From Bicyclus anynana (Eukaryota > Arthropoda > Insecta > Lepidoptera > Nymphalidae), in assembly GCF_947172395.1 (NCBI RefSeq), contig NC_069098.1, forward strand, positions 5,387,001 to 5,451,000: a stretch of DNA of 64,000 bases, written 5' to 3'. The position numbers were made by a program, and so were the translations under genes. This document shows positions 12,656 to 23,900 of the stretch, one piece after another. Under the pieces are notes generated by a model. That model saw only the letters and a list, made by a program, of their open reading frames with translations. It was not told where the DNA came from and ran no database searches. How positions within the stretch are numbered: the first letter of the stretch is position 1; each line of letters starts with the position of its first letter.

Positions 12656-12899
12656 GTAGACGAATGATAGAAGCGAATATACGAGTAAGAGATTGATTTA
12701 TTCTGCCGACCCCACTAATTTATTAAATTTGAAAATTAGAAATTTAGGCATTACCATCGTTCATTTTAATGTCTGGTAGTCAAATCCAAAAAAAAATATA
12801 TTACATCGTGTGTAGTTTGTCACAGCAATCATTTTGGTACCAGTTTTACATTGTGGTTCAAAAGTTAAGGACATTTTTCGAACTAAGCCGCTAGCCTAA

Positions 12900-13047
12900 G
12901 GCTGGTTTTAGAGTCACGCTGACCGGTCGCCGACCACCGCACGCGCTGATAGTTTCGCGTTATTCTAAAACACTCCCTAGAAGTTCATACAAATCGTCTG
13001 TCAGCGCCGACGGTCAGCGTCTTGATAGCGTGACTCTAAAACCAGCC
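12900..13047. mobile_element. 148-bp MITE, TAA target duplication (PIF/Harbinger-like)
   Basis: Terminal inverted repeats begin GGCTGGTTTTAGAGTCACGC and are perfect over at least 20 bp. TAA flanks both ends (12897-12899, 13048-13050), as PIF/Harbinger elements produce. GC-rich core, no coding capacity. Confidence 0.85.
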
Positions 13048-13234
13048 TAAGTGGAATATATGGTAAAGGAGATTTCATCAGCCTATTTTAACGACCCACT
13101 ACTGCGCCAGGCCATACTAACCTTCGTTCCTTATGAAGCGAAACCAAAATTTACTAAATTGATTAAAGACTGTGTCGTTCTCATCTTCAAGCTTATGACC
13201 CGCCGAAATAATTTTCAAAACATTCACATGAGTT

Positions 13235-13430
13235 TCAATTTTAATCATCTGAAAAACGTTTCACCCGCGTGGTTCCCGTTCCCGTAAAAATACGGAGATT
13301 ATATGTAGCCTTTCTCGATAAATGGGCTATCTAACACTGCGAGATTTTTTCAAATCGGACTTGTAGTTCCTGAGATTAGCGCGTTGAAACAAACAAACTC
13401 TTCAGCTCTATAATATTAGTATAGACGTGT
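13235..13430 (-). repeat. Dispersed repeat (ATTATAAAGCTGAAGAGTTTG family)
   Basis: Reverse-strand copy: CGCGGTGAAAC...end, GGGAACGGGAACC and CAGGAACTACAAGTCCGATTTG are shared with 49085-49412 and 63880-64000. Confidence 0.65.
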
Positions 13431-13759
13431 TATAATAGTCAGTACAAGAATATAGTGTCTTTTAAAATATAGAGTAAAACGGAAAAAAAGTTAAAAGTTA
13501 ACATTTAAACTTTCTTTCTCGTTGCTTTTGTCACTGAGGACCGAAAGTTACTGCAACTTTTAAGTACAGTGCAGTGAAAATACAAGTACATTTCGCGCTG
13601 TGCGAGCGAATTTACGATCATTGAAACTCATTCCTTGTGAATAAAATAAATAATGAAATTCCTACTACCTTCCCCATTTATATTAGTCTAAACTAATATT
13701 ATAAAGCCTGCTGTCGAGGTTACCAGGTTCTGAGTTCGTATATACTGAGTTTTTCTTTA

Positions 13760-13868
13760 CTCTGAGTTGAAATTCGTGATAGCCTGCGTGCATGCCCCGG
13801 ATCGGATTCGAACTCACACCCTCCGGAATCGGAGGCAGAGGTCATATCCATTGGGCTATCACGGCTGT
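13760..13868 (-). mobile_element. SINE family B, head only
   Basis: Reverse strand reads GTGATAGCCCAATGGATATG and GAGTTCGAATCCGATCCGGGG; the body is lost. Confidence 0.65.
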
Positions 13869-14289
13869 CCATTTCAATATAATTAGAAAATAACATCCAA
13901 AGAGACCCTTACAGCATACATACATAGTTTTAAACTTTTAGCGTCTCTTGTGACATCGTTCTGGAAATTTCAAACGAAACTCAAAAACTAATACGATCTG
14001 CTTAATAAGGTATGCAAAAACTTTTAATTCACGTTCTCACAGCAAGTGAAGCAGACCATAAAATTAAACTAATCACATTTGTGTTAGATGCAAATCTTCA
14101 AAGTTCAAAACTAATTAGGGAATGTTATTACGTTTTATTTATCATACCCATCAGTCTTTTATCTATGTAATTGAGTATACTCTCAATATCAGCTTAAACT
14201 GACAAAGTTAGTCAAAAACACGTTTAACTTCTTTTTCTTTAAACTGGGCATCAACGCTCGTTTATTTTAATATATATTAAGCAATCCTA

Positions 14290-14678
14290 CTAATATTAAA
14301 AACGCGAAAGTTTGTATGGATGTTTGGATGTTTGTTACTCTTTAACGCCGCTACTACTGAAGCGATTTGATTGAAATTTGGAATTGAAATAGATTTTATT
14401 TTGGATTAACACATAGGCTTCTTTTTATCCCGAAAAAAATCTATGGTTTCCCGAGATTTGCAAAAACTGATGATTTTGATGATATGAATTAAAAAATGTT
14501 ACTCTTTCACGCCTCAACTACTGAACCGAGTTAGCTGACATTTTGTATTGAGATATTTTAAAGCATGGATAAACACATAGGCTACTTTGTATCCCGGAAA
14601 AATCCATGGTTCCCGAGGGATTTGTGAAAAACTAAATTCTACGAGGACGAAGTTGCGGGCGTCCGCTTGGTATATATA
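14290..14678 (-). repeat. Dispersed repeat (CGCGACTTCGTCCGCG...GTTTATAATATTAGTAGG), tandem double copy
   Basis: Two successive body units (TTACTCTTTAACGCCGC at 14335 and TTACTCTTTCACGCC at 14500) with the characteristic ends AAACGCGAAAGTTTGTATGG and GAAGTTGCGGGCGTCCGCT. The same double form is at 58985-59402. Confidence 0.75.
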
Positions 14679-15406
14679 AATGACAAATATACACAGAACA
14701 ATAACTAACACTGCGCCAATAAAAGAAGGTTTACTATATGAAAGAATACTGGAACCAAAAATTACACGTGTTCAAAATAATAATAAATACACACACGTCA
14801 AACTGTTAGCCTTCTCTCTGTTTTCATCGGTTGAAAAAGAGATAAATCTGCTAAATTCGCTTATTTTCATGCAGTTTCAATGTTATGTTTTAAAATGCGT
14901 GGTGTACATATGAGTTATTTTTACACATATTACTTTATATGTGTAAAAGGAGTAAAGACTGAATCAACGCCACTCTCGACACCAAGGTACACGAGGCTCT
15001 GCAGGTCGCGAGAAGCCAAACCACATGACGCGACATCGGCAAGAAGCAAGATCGATAGGGGTGACGACCCTCAGTAATGAGGAACAGGACGCAAGGAGAG
15101 GATTTTATATAATTGGTAAATCCTAACTAATACTATAAATGGGAACATCAGTTTACGTTTTTTCGCTTAAGCAAGTAAACCAGTTATAAATATTTTTCTA
15201 TAGGTACTTAGCTATATTTTATCACCGTATTTCCACAAGAACAAGAACTAAGCAAAACCGCGAGTGTCCGCTAGTTGTAAATACATCTATCGAACACTTC
15301 TATGTTGTGGGATCCTTAGTGAGGAATTAAATCCAATTAAATTTTTAGTTTAAACCTTTAGTTGGGAATTAAACTCATCTACCACGATCACACAACTAAT
15401 CCAGAT

Positions 15407-15729
15407 TTTTTTTTATTCTTTTTCAAGTAAGCCCTTGACTACAATCTCACCTGATGGTAAGTGATAATGCAGTCTAAGATGGAAGCGGGCTAACTTGTTA
15501 GGAGGAGAATGAAAATCCACACTCTTTTCGGTTTCTACACGACATCGTACCGGAACGCTAAATCGCTTGGCGGTACGTCTTTGTCGGTAGGGTGGTAATT
15601 AGCCACCGAAGCCTCCCACCAGCCAGACCTGGACCAATTAAGAAAACCTTAATCGGCCCAGCCGGGGATCGAACCCAGGACCTCCGTCTTGTAAATCGAC
15701 CGCGCATACCACTGCGCCACGGAGGCTGT
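15407..15729 (-). mobile_element. SINE family A, full length
   Basis: Reverse strand, head GCCTCCGTGGCGCAGTGGT with box-B-like GGGTTCGATCCC, body and 3' AGTCAAGGGCTTACTTG plus A-run. Confidence 0.88.
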
Positions 15730-16265
15730 CGAAAGGCCATACATGTGTTTTAAATAAGTCCTACCTACGCTAGACAAATTGAAAAACAGACTTAATTTTT
15801 TTAAAGTGTCGAGGATATACAACCCTGAAAATTATAATTTCCTGTAGCAGATTTTAATCATCCCCGCACCCAACACATTGCCCCTCAATATACGATGTTT
15901 AGAAACCTCTTAGTTGTAATTAAACAGGAGCTTTATTAAACTTTAAACTCGCTCTGCAAGTTTGACCTTATTTCTCTTTCAACCGTGCTATCAGATCTCA
16001 ATGCAATTTACTATCCTGTCTAGACTTTACCTTAAAACTCATTTTGTACGATATTTACGATTAGGGATATGTACAAACAAGTTGATATATTTCGCTATAA
16101 AAGTCACGTAGCGACTTTAACGAATATGGAAGTATTTTGTAAACTTGCAATATACCCAATATCGTGGCCATAAATTACAATGAACCTGCAGTACATAGAC
16201 ATTATCCATAATAATAAAAAGTGCAGTACTATTTTTATGGATATTGTAAATTGTTATTAAAACCC

Positions 16266-16563
16266 GTGATAGCCCAGTGGATATGACCTCTGCCCCCGAT
16301 TCCGGATGGTGTGGGTTCGAATCCGGTCCGGGGCATGCACCTCCAACTTTTCAGTTGTGTGCATTTTAAGAAATTCAAATATCACGTGTCTCAAACGGTA
16401 AAACATCGTGAGGAAACCTGCATACTAGACAATTTTCTTAATTCTCTGCGTATGTGAAGTCCGCCAATCCGCATTGGGCCAGCGTGGTGGACTATTGGCC
16501 TAACCTCTCTCATTCTGAGAGGAGACTCGAGCTCAGCAGTGAGCCGAATATGGGTTGATAACG
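16266..16563 (+). mobile_element. SINE family B, full length
   Basis: Best + strand copy: GTGATAGCCCAGTGGATATG head, GGGTTCGAATCCGGTCCGGG box-B region, ATCACGTGTCTCAAACGG, GCCAATCCGCATTGGGCCAG, GAGAGGAGACTCGAGC, end ATGGGTTGATAACG. A GAT-poor 3' end. Confidence 0.88.
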
Positions 16564-16892
16564 AAATTGTTATGGATAGGGGATGACCCTCAATATATCT
16601 TAACTCATTTTGATTCCAATCTACACAAGTAATTTTAAATTAACAACTTCATCAAGTCGGATTCGGAAAACATCTGACCGATTTTGACTGGACGTTCACT
16701 GGCAGATAGCGTAGTAAGGAGGTTCATGTCGTTATTTATCTGCTTCCACGAGGACAGAAAATACGCGGCTTATACCGCATAATTGATAGAAACTATTTAC
16801 TGAACTCCTTCCTAAAATATCAGAAATTGAATCCGTACGTTGAGAAAATCGCAGTCGTATAACAGATATAAATCCACATATATCCCAAAGTC

Positions 16893-17140
16893 ACCGATAT
16901 AGATCAACGAGTTGCGAAGCTGAAGTGGCAATGGCGGGGCACATAGTTCGAAAAGCCGATGGACGTTGGGGTCCCAAAGTGCTGGAATAGCGACCCTGCA
17001 CTAGAAAGCGCAGTGTTGGTTGACCCCATACCAGGTGGACTGACGACATCAAGCGAGTCGCAGGGATTCGCTGGAAGCTCAGTATCGTGATGTTTGGAAG
17101 TCCATACAAAAGGCCTATGTCCTGCAATGGACGTCCATCA
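16893..17140 (+). mobile_element. RTE-type LINE 3' fragment
   Basis: Degenerate RT C-terminus (AAGTGGCAATGGCGGGGCAC, then a stop at 16987) and tail CCTGCAATGGACGTCCATC. Directly followed by a (TCAAA)n run that begins another AT-rich repeat (17140-17345). Confidence 0.7.
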
Positions 17141-18365
17141 AATCAAATCAAATCAAATCATTTATTTTCTAGAATGTGGTACATGTTTTGGTCTTAAAAA
17201 TATTGAGTCACCTATACATTTAACTGATTACAGTATGCAAAATTTTTACAATTAAAATATTAATTTCAATAATTTATCCTTGTAACATAATTATATTTGA
17301 TGTGAAAATTTACAATAAAAATTTCAACCTAAATTTAACATATATTTATTACAATTTTTATTGCCATCAATTTTTATTATAATAAACCATAAATAAAATT
17401 TTGATCGGCTGATATGATGATGTTGATGACATCCCATACTAGTTTTTGTAGTCAGTTCAAAAATATACATATATTTCAGCAAAATGGCACCTAATTAGAT
17501 TCCTCATTATTATATTAAGGGTGTAAAATATTGAAATTAATTTCTGCGAACTAAAAACCCTTAATAAAGTGTCATTATCCTTAAAAGTTACCTTGTGAAC
17601 TTTCGAATCGCGCGGGAACTATCATTTTCAACTCAATTATCCTTGTGCTCGTTTATCTTACTTAAATGATAACTGTCACGATACCTTTGGATTTTCCAAG
17701 AGAAATTAGCGAGTTATTAATTTGGTAAATTTTGATTTTATTTCTAGAAGGCTTCAAGTTATTTAATTGAAACTAATTACACTTATGCTCCGCGCCACGA
17801 AACCCGTAGACGCGGTGCTAAAGTCTTAAGAGTGTGCAATATGTAATTTGGTGGTTACAAATGGTTCTGGATCTCAGATTCTGGAAAAGTTAGGAGCCTG
17901 ATATTTGGATAAATGATATTTCAAAGTGTTAGCTTCGTTATGACTATACAAAATACACAATTTGTAAAACTTTTCTCGATAGTTTATTTTTTTGAAAAAT
18001 ACATGTTTTGCTCACATTTTGCTTTCAATCTTAGGAAAAGCAAACTTATTTTCTTAAATTTTTGTTTTGTATAGAAAATTAGGTATATATCTTCAACATG
18101 GCCATTTTGTTTTTCGTTATGTTGTTTAATTTACTTACAATTAGGTAAAAATGGTTTTGGCGCTCACGTCATAAAATTTGCGTCGCGCGTCAATCGCTCC
18201 GTGCTTTTCACTCACGTGAAAGTCATAATTCGGCGTCTCGTTTGCGCTTCGAATTTTATCCATATCGTACCGACGCGCTGCGCGCTCTTAATGACGCTCA
18301 CTGTCAATTTTAGTTCAGGTTTTAGCCGCAGGACTTCTTTCGTGGTGCGGAGTCTATTGACTTAA
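17140..18365. other. Gene-free stretch with TCAAA microsatellite
   Basis: (ATCAA)n at 17140-17160, then AT-rich sequence. 18200-18350 is more GC-rich (CGCTCCGTGC, GACGCGCTGCGCGCTC) but has no frame. Confidence 0.5.
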
Positions 18366-18605
18366 GGCTGCGTGACGCAGTGAGTAGTAGGATAATTACC
18401 CAACTTCCTACATCCACGGTCGTGGGTTCGATTCCCACAACTGGAAAATATTTGTGTAATGAGCTTGAGGGATTCAGTGTTTGGGTGTATTTATACATTA
18501 TATAATTATTTACATGTAGTATATAAATTTATATGATAAAATCAGCTAACAGTACCCATGATACAAGCTATGCTTACTTTGGGGGTAGATAGTAGGTTTT
18601 GTTTA
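18366..18605 (+). mobile_element. tRNA-derived SINE, family D
   Basis: GCGTGACGCAGTGAGTAG head with GTGGGTTCGATTCCCACAAC (box B), then the TTCAGTGTTTGGGTGT body and an end reading CAAGCTATGCTTACTTTGGGG. Unlike families A-C this keeps a near-perfect T arm. Confidence 0.75.
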
Positions 18606-18639
18606 AGTATCTTAAAATAAACAAATATAATAATCATCA

Positions 18640-19265
18640 ATAGCAACCCACATTCGGCTTAGTGCTGAGCTCGAGTCTCCTTTTTTTTTTTATTCTGTAC
18701 AAGTTAGCGCTTGACTAAAATCTCACCTGATGGTAAGTGATAATGTAGTCTAAGATAGAAGCGGGCTAACTTGTTTAGAAGGAAGATGAAAATCCACACC
18801 CCTTTTCGGTTTCTACACGACATCGTACCGGAACGCTAAATCGCTTGGCGGTACGTCTTTATCGGTAGGGTGGTAACTAGCCACAACTGAAGCCTCCCAC
18901 CAGCCAGACCTGGACCAATTAAGAAAATCTCAATCGGCTCAACCAGGGATCGAACCCAGGACCTCCGTTTTCCACCGCGCATACCACTGCGCCACGGAGG
19001 CCGTCAAAAGAGTCTCCTCTCAGAATGAGAGGGGCTAGGCCAATAGTCCACACGCTGACCCAAAGCGAATTGGCAGACTTCACACACGTAGTAAGAAAAT
19101 TCTCTGGTATGCAGGTTTTCTCACGATGTTATTCTTTCACCGTTTGAGACACGTGATATTTAATTTCTTAAAATGCACACAACTGAAAAGTTGGGGTTGC
19201 ATGCCCCGGACTTCACACCCTCCGGAATCGGAGGCAGAGGTCATATCCACTGGGCTATCATGGCT
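18640..19265 (-). mobile_element. SINE family B split by a nested SINE family A
   Basis: Family B (reverse strand) runs 18640-18682 and resumes at 19011-19265. Between them lies a complete reverse-strand family A copy (18683-19010). The sequence AGTCTCC is present on both sides of the inserted copy, as expected of a target duplication. Confidence 0.85.
18683..19010 (-). mobile_element. Nested SINE family A, full length
   Basis: Head GGCCTCCGTGGCGCAGTGGT on the reverse strand, A-run (T-run on +) at 18683-18694; younger than its family B host. Confidence 0.85.
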
Positions 19266-19639
19266 CTCTATAATATAATAACAAGGCAGGGTTTCTGCTC
19301 TGCCGATGAAGTTATACTTAATAACAACATAAGCCAACCGGAAGTTGACAGACAATTAATCAACGCCATCGGAAGCAGCGCCATCTTAAAATTAATTATC
19401 ATAAATAAAGCGTGTTCTCGTCTCATCCAGACCGCAAGACCATAGCGAAATCGTTAAAGATCAATTTGAAAACCAAAATGTTGTTATTAAACATTAAATT
19501 ATGGTTTAATCAAATTTTAGTTGAGGAAGCTTGGCTCGACATACATTTATTTTATAAAATAATTCGTACATAATATCTTCTTTATACATTGTGGTATGAT
19601 TTCCTATTCCCATCTAATTTCTTACATGGTATAGTCTAA

Positions 19640-19925
19640 ATCAAAATCGAAAATCATTTATTTCAAGTAGGCTCAGTTTACAAGCACTTTTGACACGTCC
19701 GTTGAATATTTGTAAAGATTCTATCCCTGGTTCAGAAGGCAGGTTCAGCTGAGAAGAAACCGGCAAGAAACTCAACAGTTGCCCTTTTTAAAAATCATAC
19801 CTACAACATTATAATTTACAATTGATGGCAACATTACAATTTCTTATAGTTTTACTTTCTGTGTGAAGGTGGAAGCTGATCCAATGGCCTCCAAGCGCCT
19901 TTATCTAGTACTTGGTCTAGTACTA
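19640..19925 (-). mobile_element. CR1/Jockey-type LINE 3' tail
   Basis: Reverse complement of the tail at 2330-2560: ATCATTTATTTCAAGTAGGC, AAACCGGCAAGAAACTCAAC and GTGTGAAGGTGGAAGCTGAT on the + strand. Confidence 0.7.
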
Positions 19926-20049
19926 GACTGATAAAACGAGCAGCTAATTATGACTTACCCTGACCCGTACTTATCCAACAATATTACAATACTAGTCTGC
20001 ATATTAGTTGCAGTATTTATTTGTCGAAACCTCGAATCCTATAATGAAA

Positions 20050-20295
20050 TAGGCTAAAAAGACTCATTATATGCGAGGTATTTTTAGGGCACGAGCCGAT
20101 AAAAATTTGAGATTTGAACGAAATGTAGCGTTCTTGTCTGTAGAATGCCTATTTTTTTAATTCGATTTTTATTGAGCTGCAAGCTGCGTCTGCAAAAAGA
20201 ATTTCAACATTAAGAACTACTGAATTACCTATTTTATTTTCTCGCAATTGAAGTGAATGGTATACAGTAACACGCGTGGTCCTTTTTAGCCCCTT
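20050..20295. repeat. Dispersed repeat upstream of copy A, shared with copy F flank
   Basis: Shares GTAGCGTTCTTGTCTGTAGA, TTTTATTGAGCTGC and GCGAGGTATTTTTAGGGCAC with 61630-61915. The last motif is inverted there, so the element seems to have terminal inverted repeats and each copy lacks one end. Confidence 0.6.
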
Positions 20296-20749
20296 GTACT
20301 ACTATTGTTTTCGGGAGTACCTTGTACTTTCGGGAGTTTCAACCTAAACTGTTTACAATCAACTTCGCACTGCACCAAAGAGACTCATCATTGTTATCAG
20401 TACAATATTTTTATCATTAAACAATTCCCAATACAACACTATCTTACATTATTTTTATATATCACCTTATCAAACTGTCCCACAATTACAACCAATATTT
20501 GTGTTATCGCAATTAGTAAAATAAATTTGTTTTTATCTGCAGGGAGTAAAGCAGCGACGCCGTTCCGATACGCGTTTCCTGACCATCTCTGACCCGAGGC
20601 AGTATGCCTTATCAAATCTTCGTACGGAACGCTCCATGCGTTTATCAGTTGCGCTCCAAGCTCGAACGCATCCCGACCTAATGCTATGTCTATTGAAGAA
20701 ATGAGGACTATACACGGCTCAGTGACGAAATAATGTGTGAACAGTTACA

Positions 20750-20983
20750 ATGGGTGATTTGTTGCCGAGTATAGCCAAGAGCACTTTGGCTAGTGATGTA
20801 GAACAGAACTGGAGTGTCGGGCTGGACGACTACGCCACTGATGAGGAGTTGGCTGCGGTGGAACTGTTCAAGGACTACCCGGAAGCATTGCTGCGCTTTG
20901 CGTCGGTGTGCTGTGTTCTGTTCATGCTGGTCGGCATACCTGGGAACTTGATCACGATTGTTGCTCTTGCGAGGTGTAAAAAG
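20750..20983 (+). CDS. moody: Copy A exon 1: N-terminus and TM1
   Basis: Encodes residues 1-78: an acidic extracellular N-terminus with a possible N-glycosylation site (NWS at residue 20), then the shared block ELFKDYPEALLRFAS leading into TM1. It ends on a complete AAG codon followed by donor GTAGGT at 20984 (phase 0). Confidence 0.88.
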
Positions 20984-23900
20984 GTAGGTTAACTGAAATT
21001 AACAAAGTTATTTGTATTGCAAAGAATGTATTGATTTTACGGCGAGTGCGCGTATTGCCGAGCAAGCGAATGTTTCTAAGATTGAACCGCGAGCGAAGCG
21101 AGGGATTTAAAAAAAGAATCCTGAGCATCCTGATCATTAAATGTAAATAAATTTGTTGTCGTACGTGAAACGCGTTGAAGCATTCGTAGAAATATTTTTA
21201 AGGCCTTGTCAGAAAAAGTGAATTTAGCATTATTAACAGAAATTTTAAAAAGCAGTACACAAATTGAAGTATGGAAATATAGATTAACCCCCTCCCACCC
21301 TCTATGTGAGTACAGGATGAATATAACCAGCCTAAAATTAGATTAACTGTATTAATAACAAAATTATAGACTACAAGCCCAAAAAAGTAAGCTGTTAAAT
21401 GAAAAACAGAAAATAACTCTGAGCGCCATGCCTTCATTTCTGAGGGGTACATTTCGAAAATGTAATTATTATAATACGTATAGTTTTGGGGCGGCATAAT
21501 TATTAAACATTATTGTCCGTGTTAAATAATATTTTGAACATGATGCCGTACATTTTACAATGACCTTATAAGATATGGGTGTAGGGATACGATTGCAACT
21601 CTTGGCTTTCGACCCGTGTGCTTAAAATATGTTCGGCGTTCATGGGTAAAGTATCTATATATGTATACAAAATAAATGTGTACAGTAATAAATGACCTAT
21701 ATTCTTCCTCGACCTTCTGCAATTATCGCATTATATAAAATAAGACATTATTAAAACTAATGATAATTAGGTATGTATGGTATGCGTGACAATGGAATGT
21801 TAAACGGTTATATATAATCTAAAATTAAATGGTAGTCATAACTCACATATCAAATCAAACAATTGAGACAAAACAAAGTAGATAAAATTTAATTTCATGT
21901 TTGCCTGTCATGCATACAGCATGTATACAAGATAACGCGGTCAAGCCGACAAAAGAACAGAAAAAATATTTGTTATCACGCAGATAAAGAATGGAAACAG
22001 TAGCAGTTAGGTACCGATCCATTACTTCCTTTTGAATATCTGGTCCCGTAATGTTTCTGCCGGAACTGTTGGTACCCTATCACAAAAGCCTTTTAGGATG
22101 TGGTACGGAGACTTTTTTAGGGTTCTGTAGTCAGCAAGAAACACAAAGTTTCGCCGTAACTTTCTGTCCGTCCGGGGTCTAGCTCAGTGTAAGTTAGTAC
22201 TAGGTAGCTAAAATTTAGCATAAGTATATACATATATATACATTAAGCCGACAAAATCGTTAAATAAAATCAGAATACAACTTATTAATTAATATAATTA
22301 ATTGAGTAATAGTGTTATTTTTTTTAATTCTCTACAAGTTAGCCCTTGACTACAATCTCATCTGATAAATATATACAAGAAATTTAAATTGATATAATCT
22401 TTTTCTTTCCAAGTGGTCTTTTCTCCCGAAATATAGAGTACTCATTTCAACCTTATTTTCACCCAAAAAATATTTTTTTACTAAATTCCTCGCAATTTTT
22501 AGGTTTTTGTTTCTTTAAAAACATTTGCATCTTTAAAAACCAAAAATGTGATAAAATAAGATTAATTTGTTTGTAGAGATTAATGAGAAAGTATTTAAAA
22601 ATTGTATCCTGTTTTGAAAAGTTCTCTTTTCCATCTGCCTACTAATTATTTAATCAGATAAGACGTGAAACTTTTCAAACTTTGAGATACTTTCGTTTTA
22701 GGGTCGTCTCCGCCCCTCTTATCGCTTTGCCCATTATTTTTAAAGAACTCATATAAAATTTATTGCGCCATTCGGAGTGAGTGAATTTCTCAACTCATTC
22801 GATCAGTAAAATAAAAAGCTATCCGATAGCTTTAAGCACAAAATGAAGTATCATTTGGCAATCCCGTACTCACGTCGAATTCGCAGCTTTGAACTTACCT
22901 GCAGCTTTTTGTAATTTTATTTTTTTGTAAGTATATATTGATTTTTGAAAAAAATAATATTATCCTGTAATACATGTAAATATACCTAATCATAGTATAA
23001 AACAAAATCCTTTTACACTGTCTGTATGCTTAAATATTTTAAATTACGCAACTAAAATAAAACGAATTCTACGAAGCCTAAGTCTGTAGATATAATTTTA
23101 TATTGTCTTGTATTTTATTTTTATAATAAGTTTCGGTTAGGTTAGTTACTAGTAATTTAAATATTATTGTATTTAGTTAGTGTAAATAATTGATGAAGAA
23201 ACTATAACTTTAAATAAAATGATTCAAGATCCAAGTTTATTTAAAGATTTTGATAAGGAACATCGTGGTTCAGGGTTTCCATGCGGACAAAGTCACAGTC
23301 GTCCCGTAGTACCATACAAAGATGCTTATTAATAATCTAATTATTTCCAAGTCTTAGAGGAGACGCCTTTAGAGAGTCGTTTCGGCCACATCTTCTGCTT
23401 CTGCCTTCAGGCCCCATCAAACATTGCTTCTACGCTTGCCTTTGACGACCTCCGTGGCGCAGTGGTGTGCGCGGTGGATTTGCAAGACGGAGGTCCTGGG
23501 TTCGATCCCCGGCTGGGCCGATTGAGATTTTCTTAATTGGTCCAGGTCTGGCTGGTGGGAGGCTTCGGCTGTGGCTAGTTACCCCCCTACCGACAAAGAC
23601 AAAGACAAAAAGGAAAGATTTAGCGTTCCGGTACGATGTTGTGTAGAAACCGAAGGGGTGTGGATTTTCATCCTCCTCCTAACAAGTTAGCCCGCTTCCA
23701 TCTTAGATTGCATCATCACTTACCATCAGGTGAGATTGTAGTCAAGGGCTAATTTGTAATGAATAAAAAAAATGCCTATAGCCCCCGCTGACACCGCTAA
23801 GGTCCCATTAAGAAGCTGAGGTCCCACTTACAGAATCAGAAAAAAATCAAATTCTGTACATTGGAGAATCATAACCAAAAATTGAGAGACGGGTTCTTAT

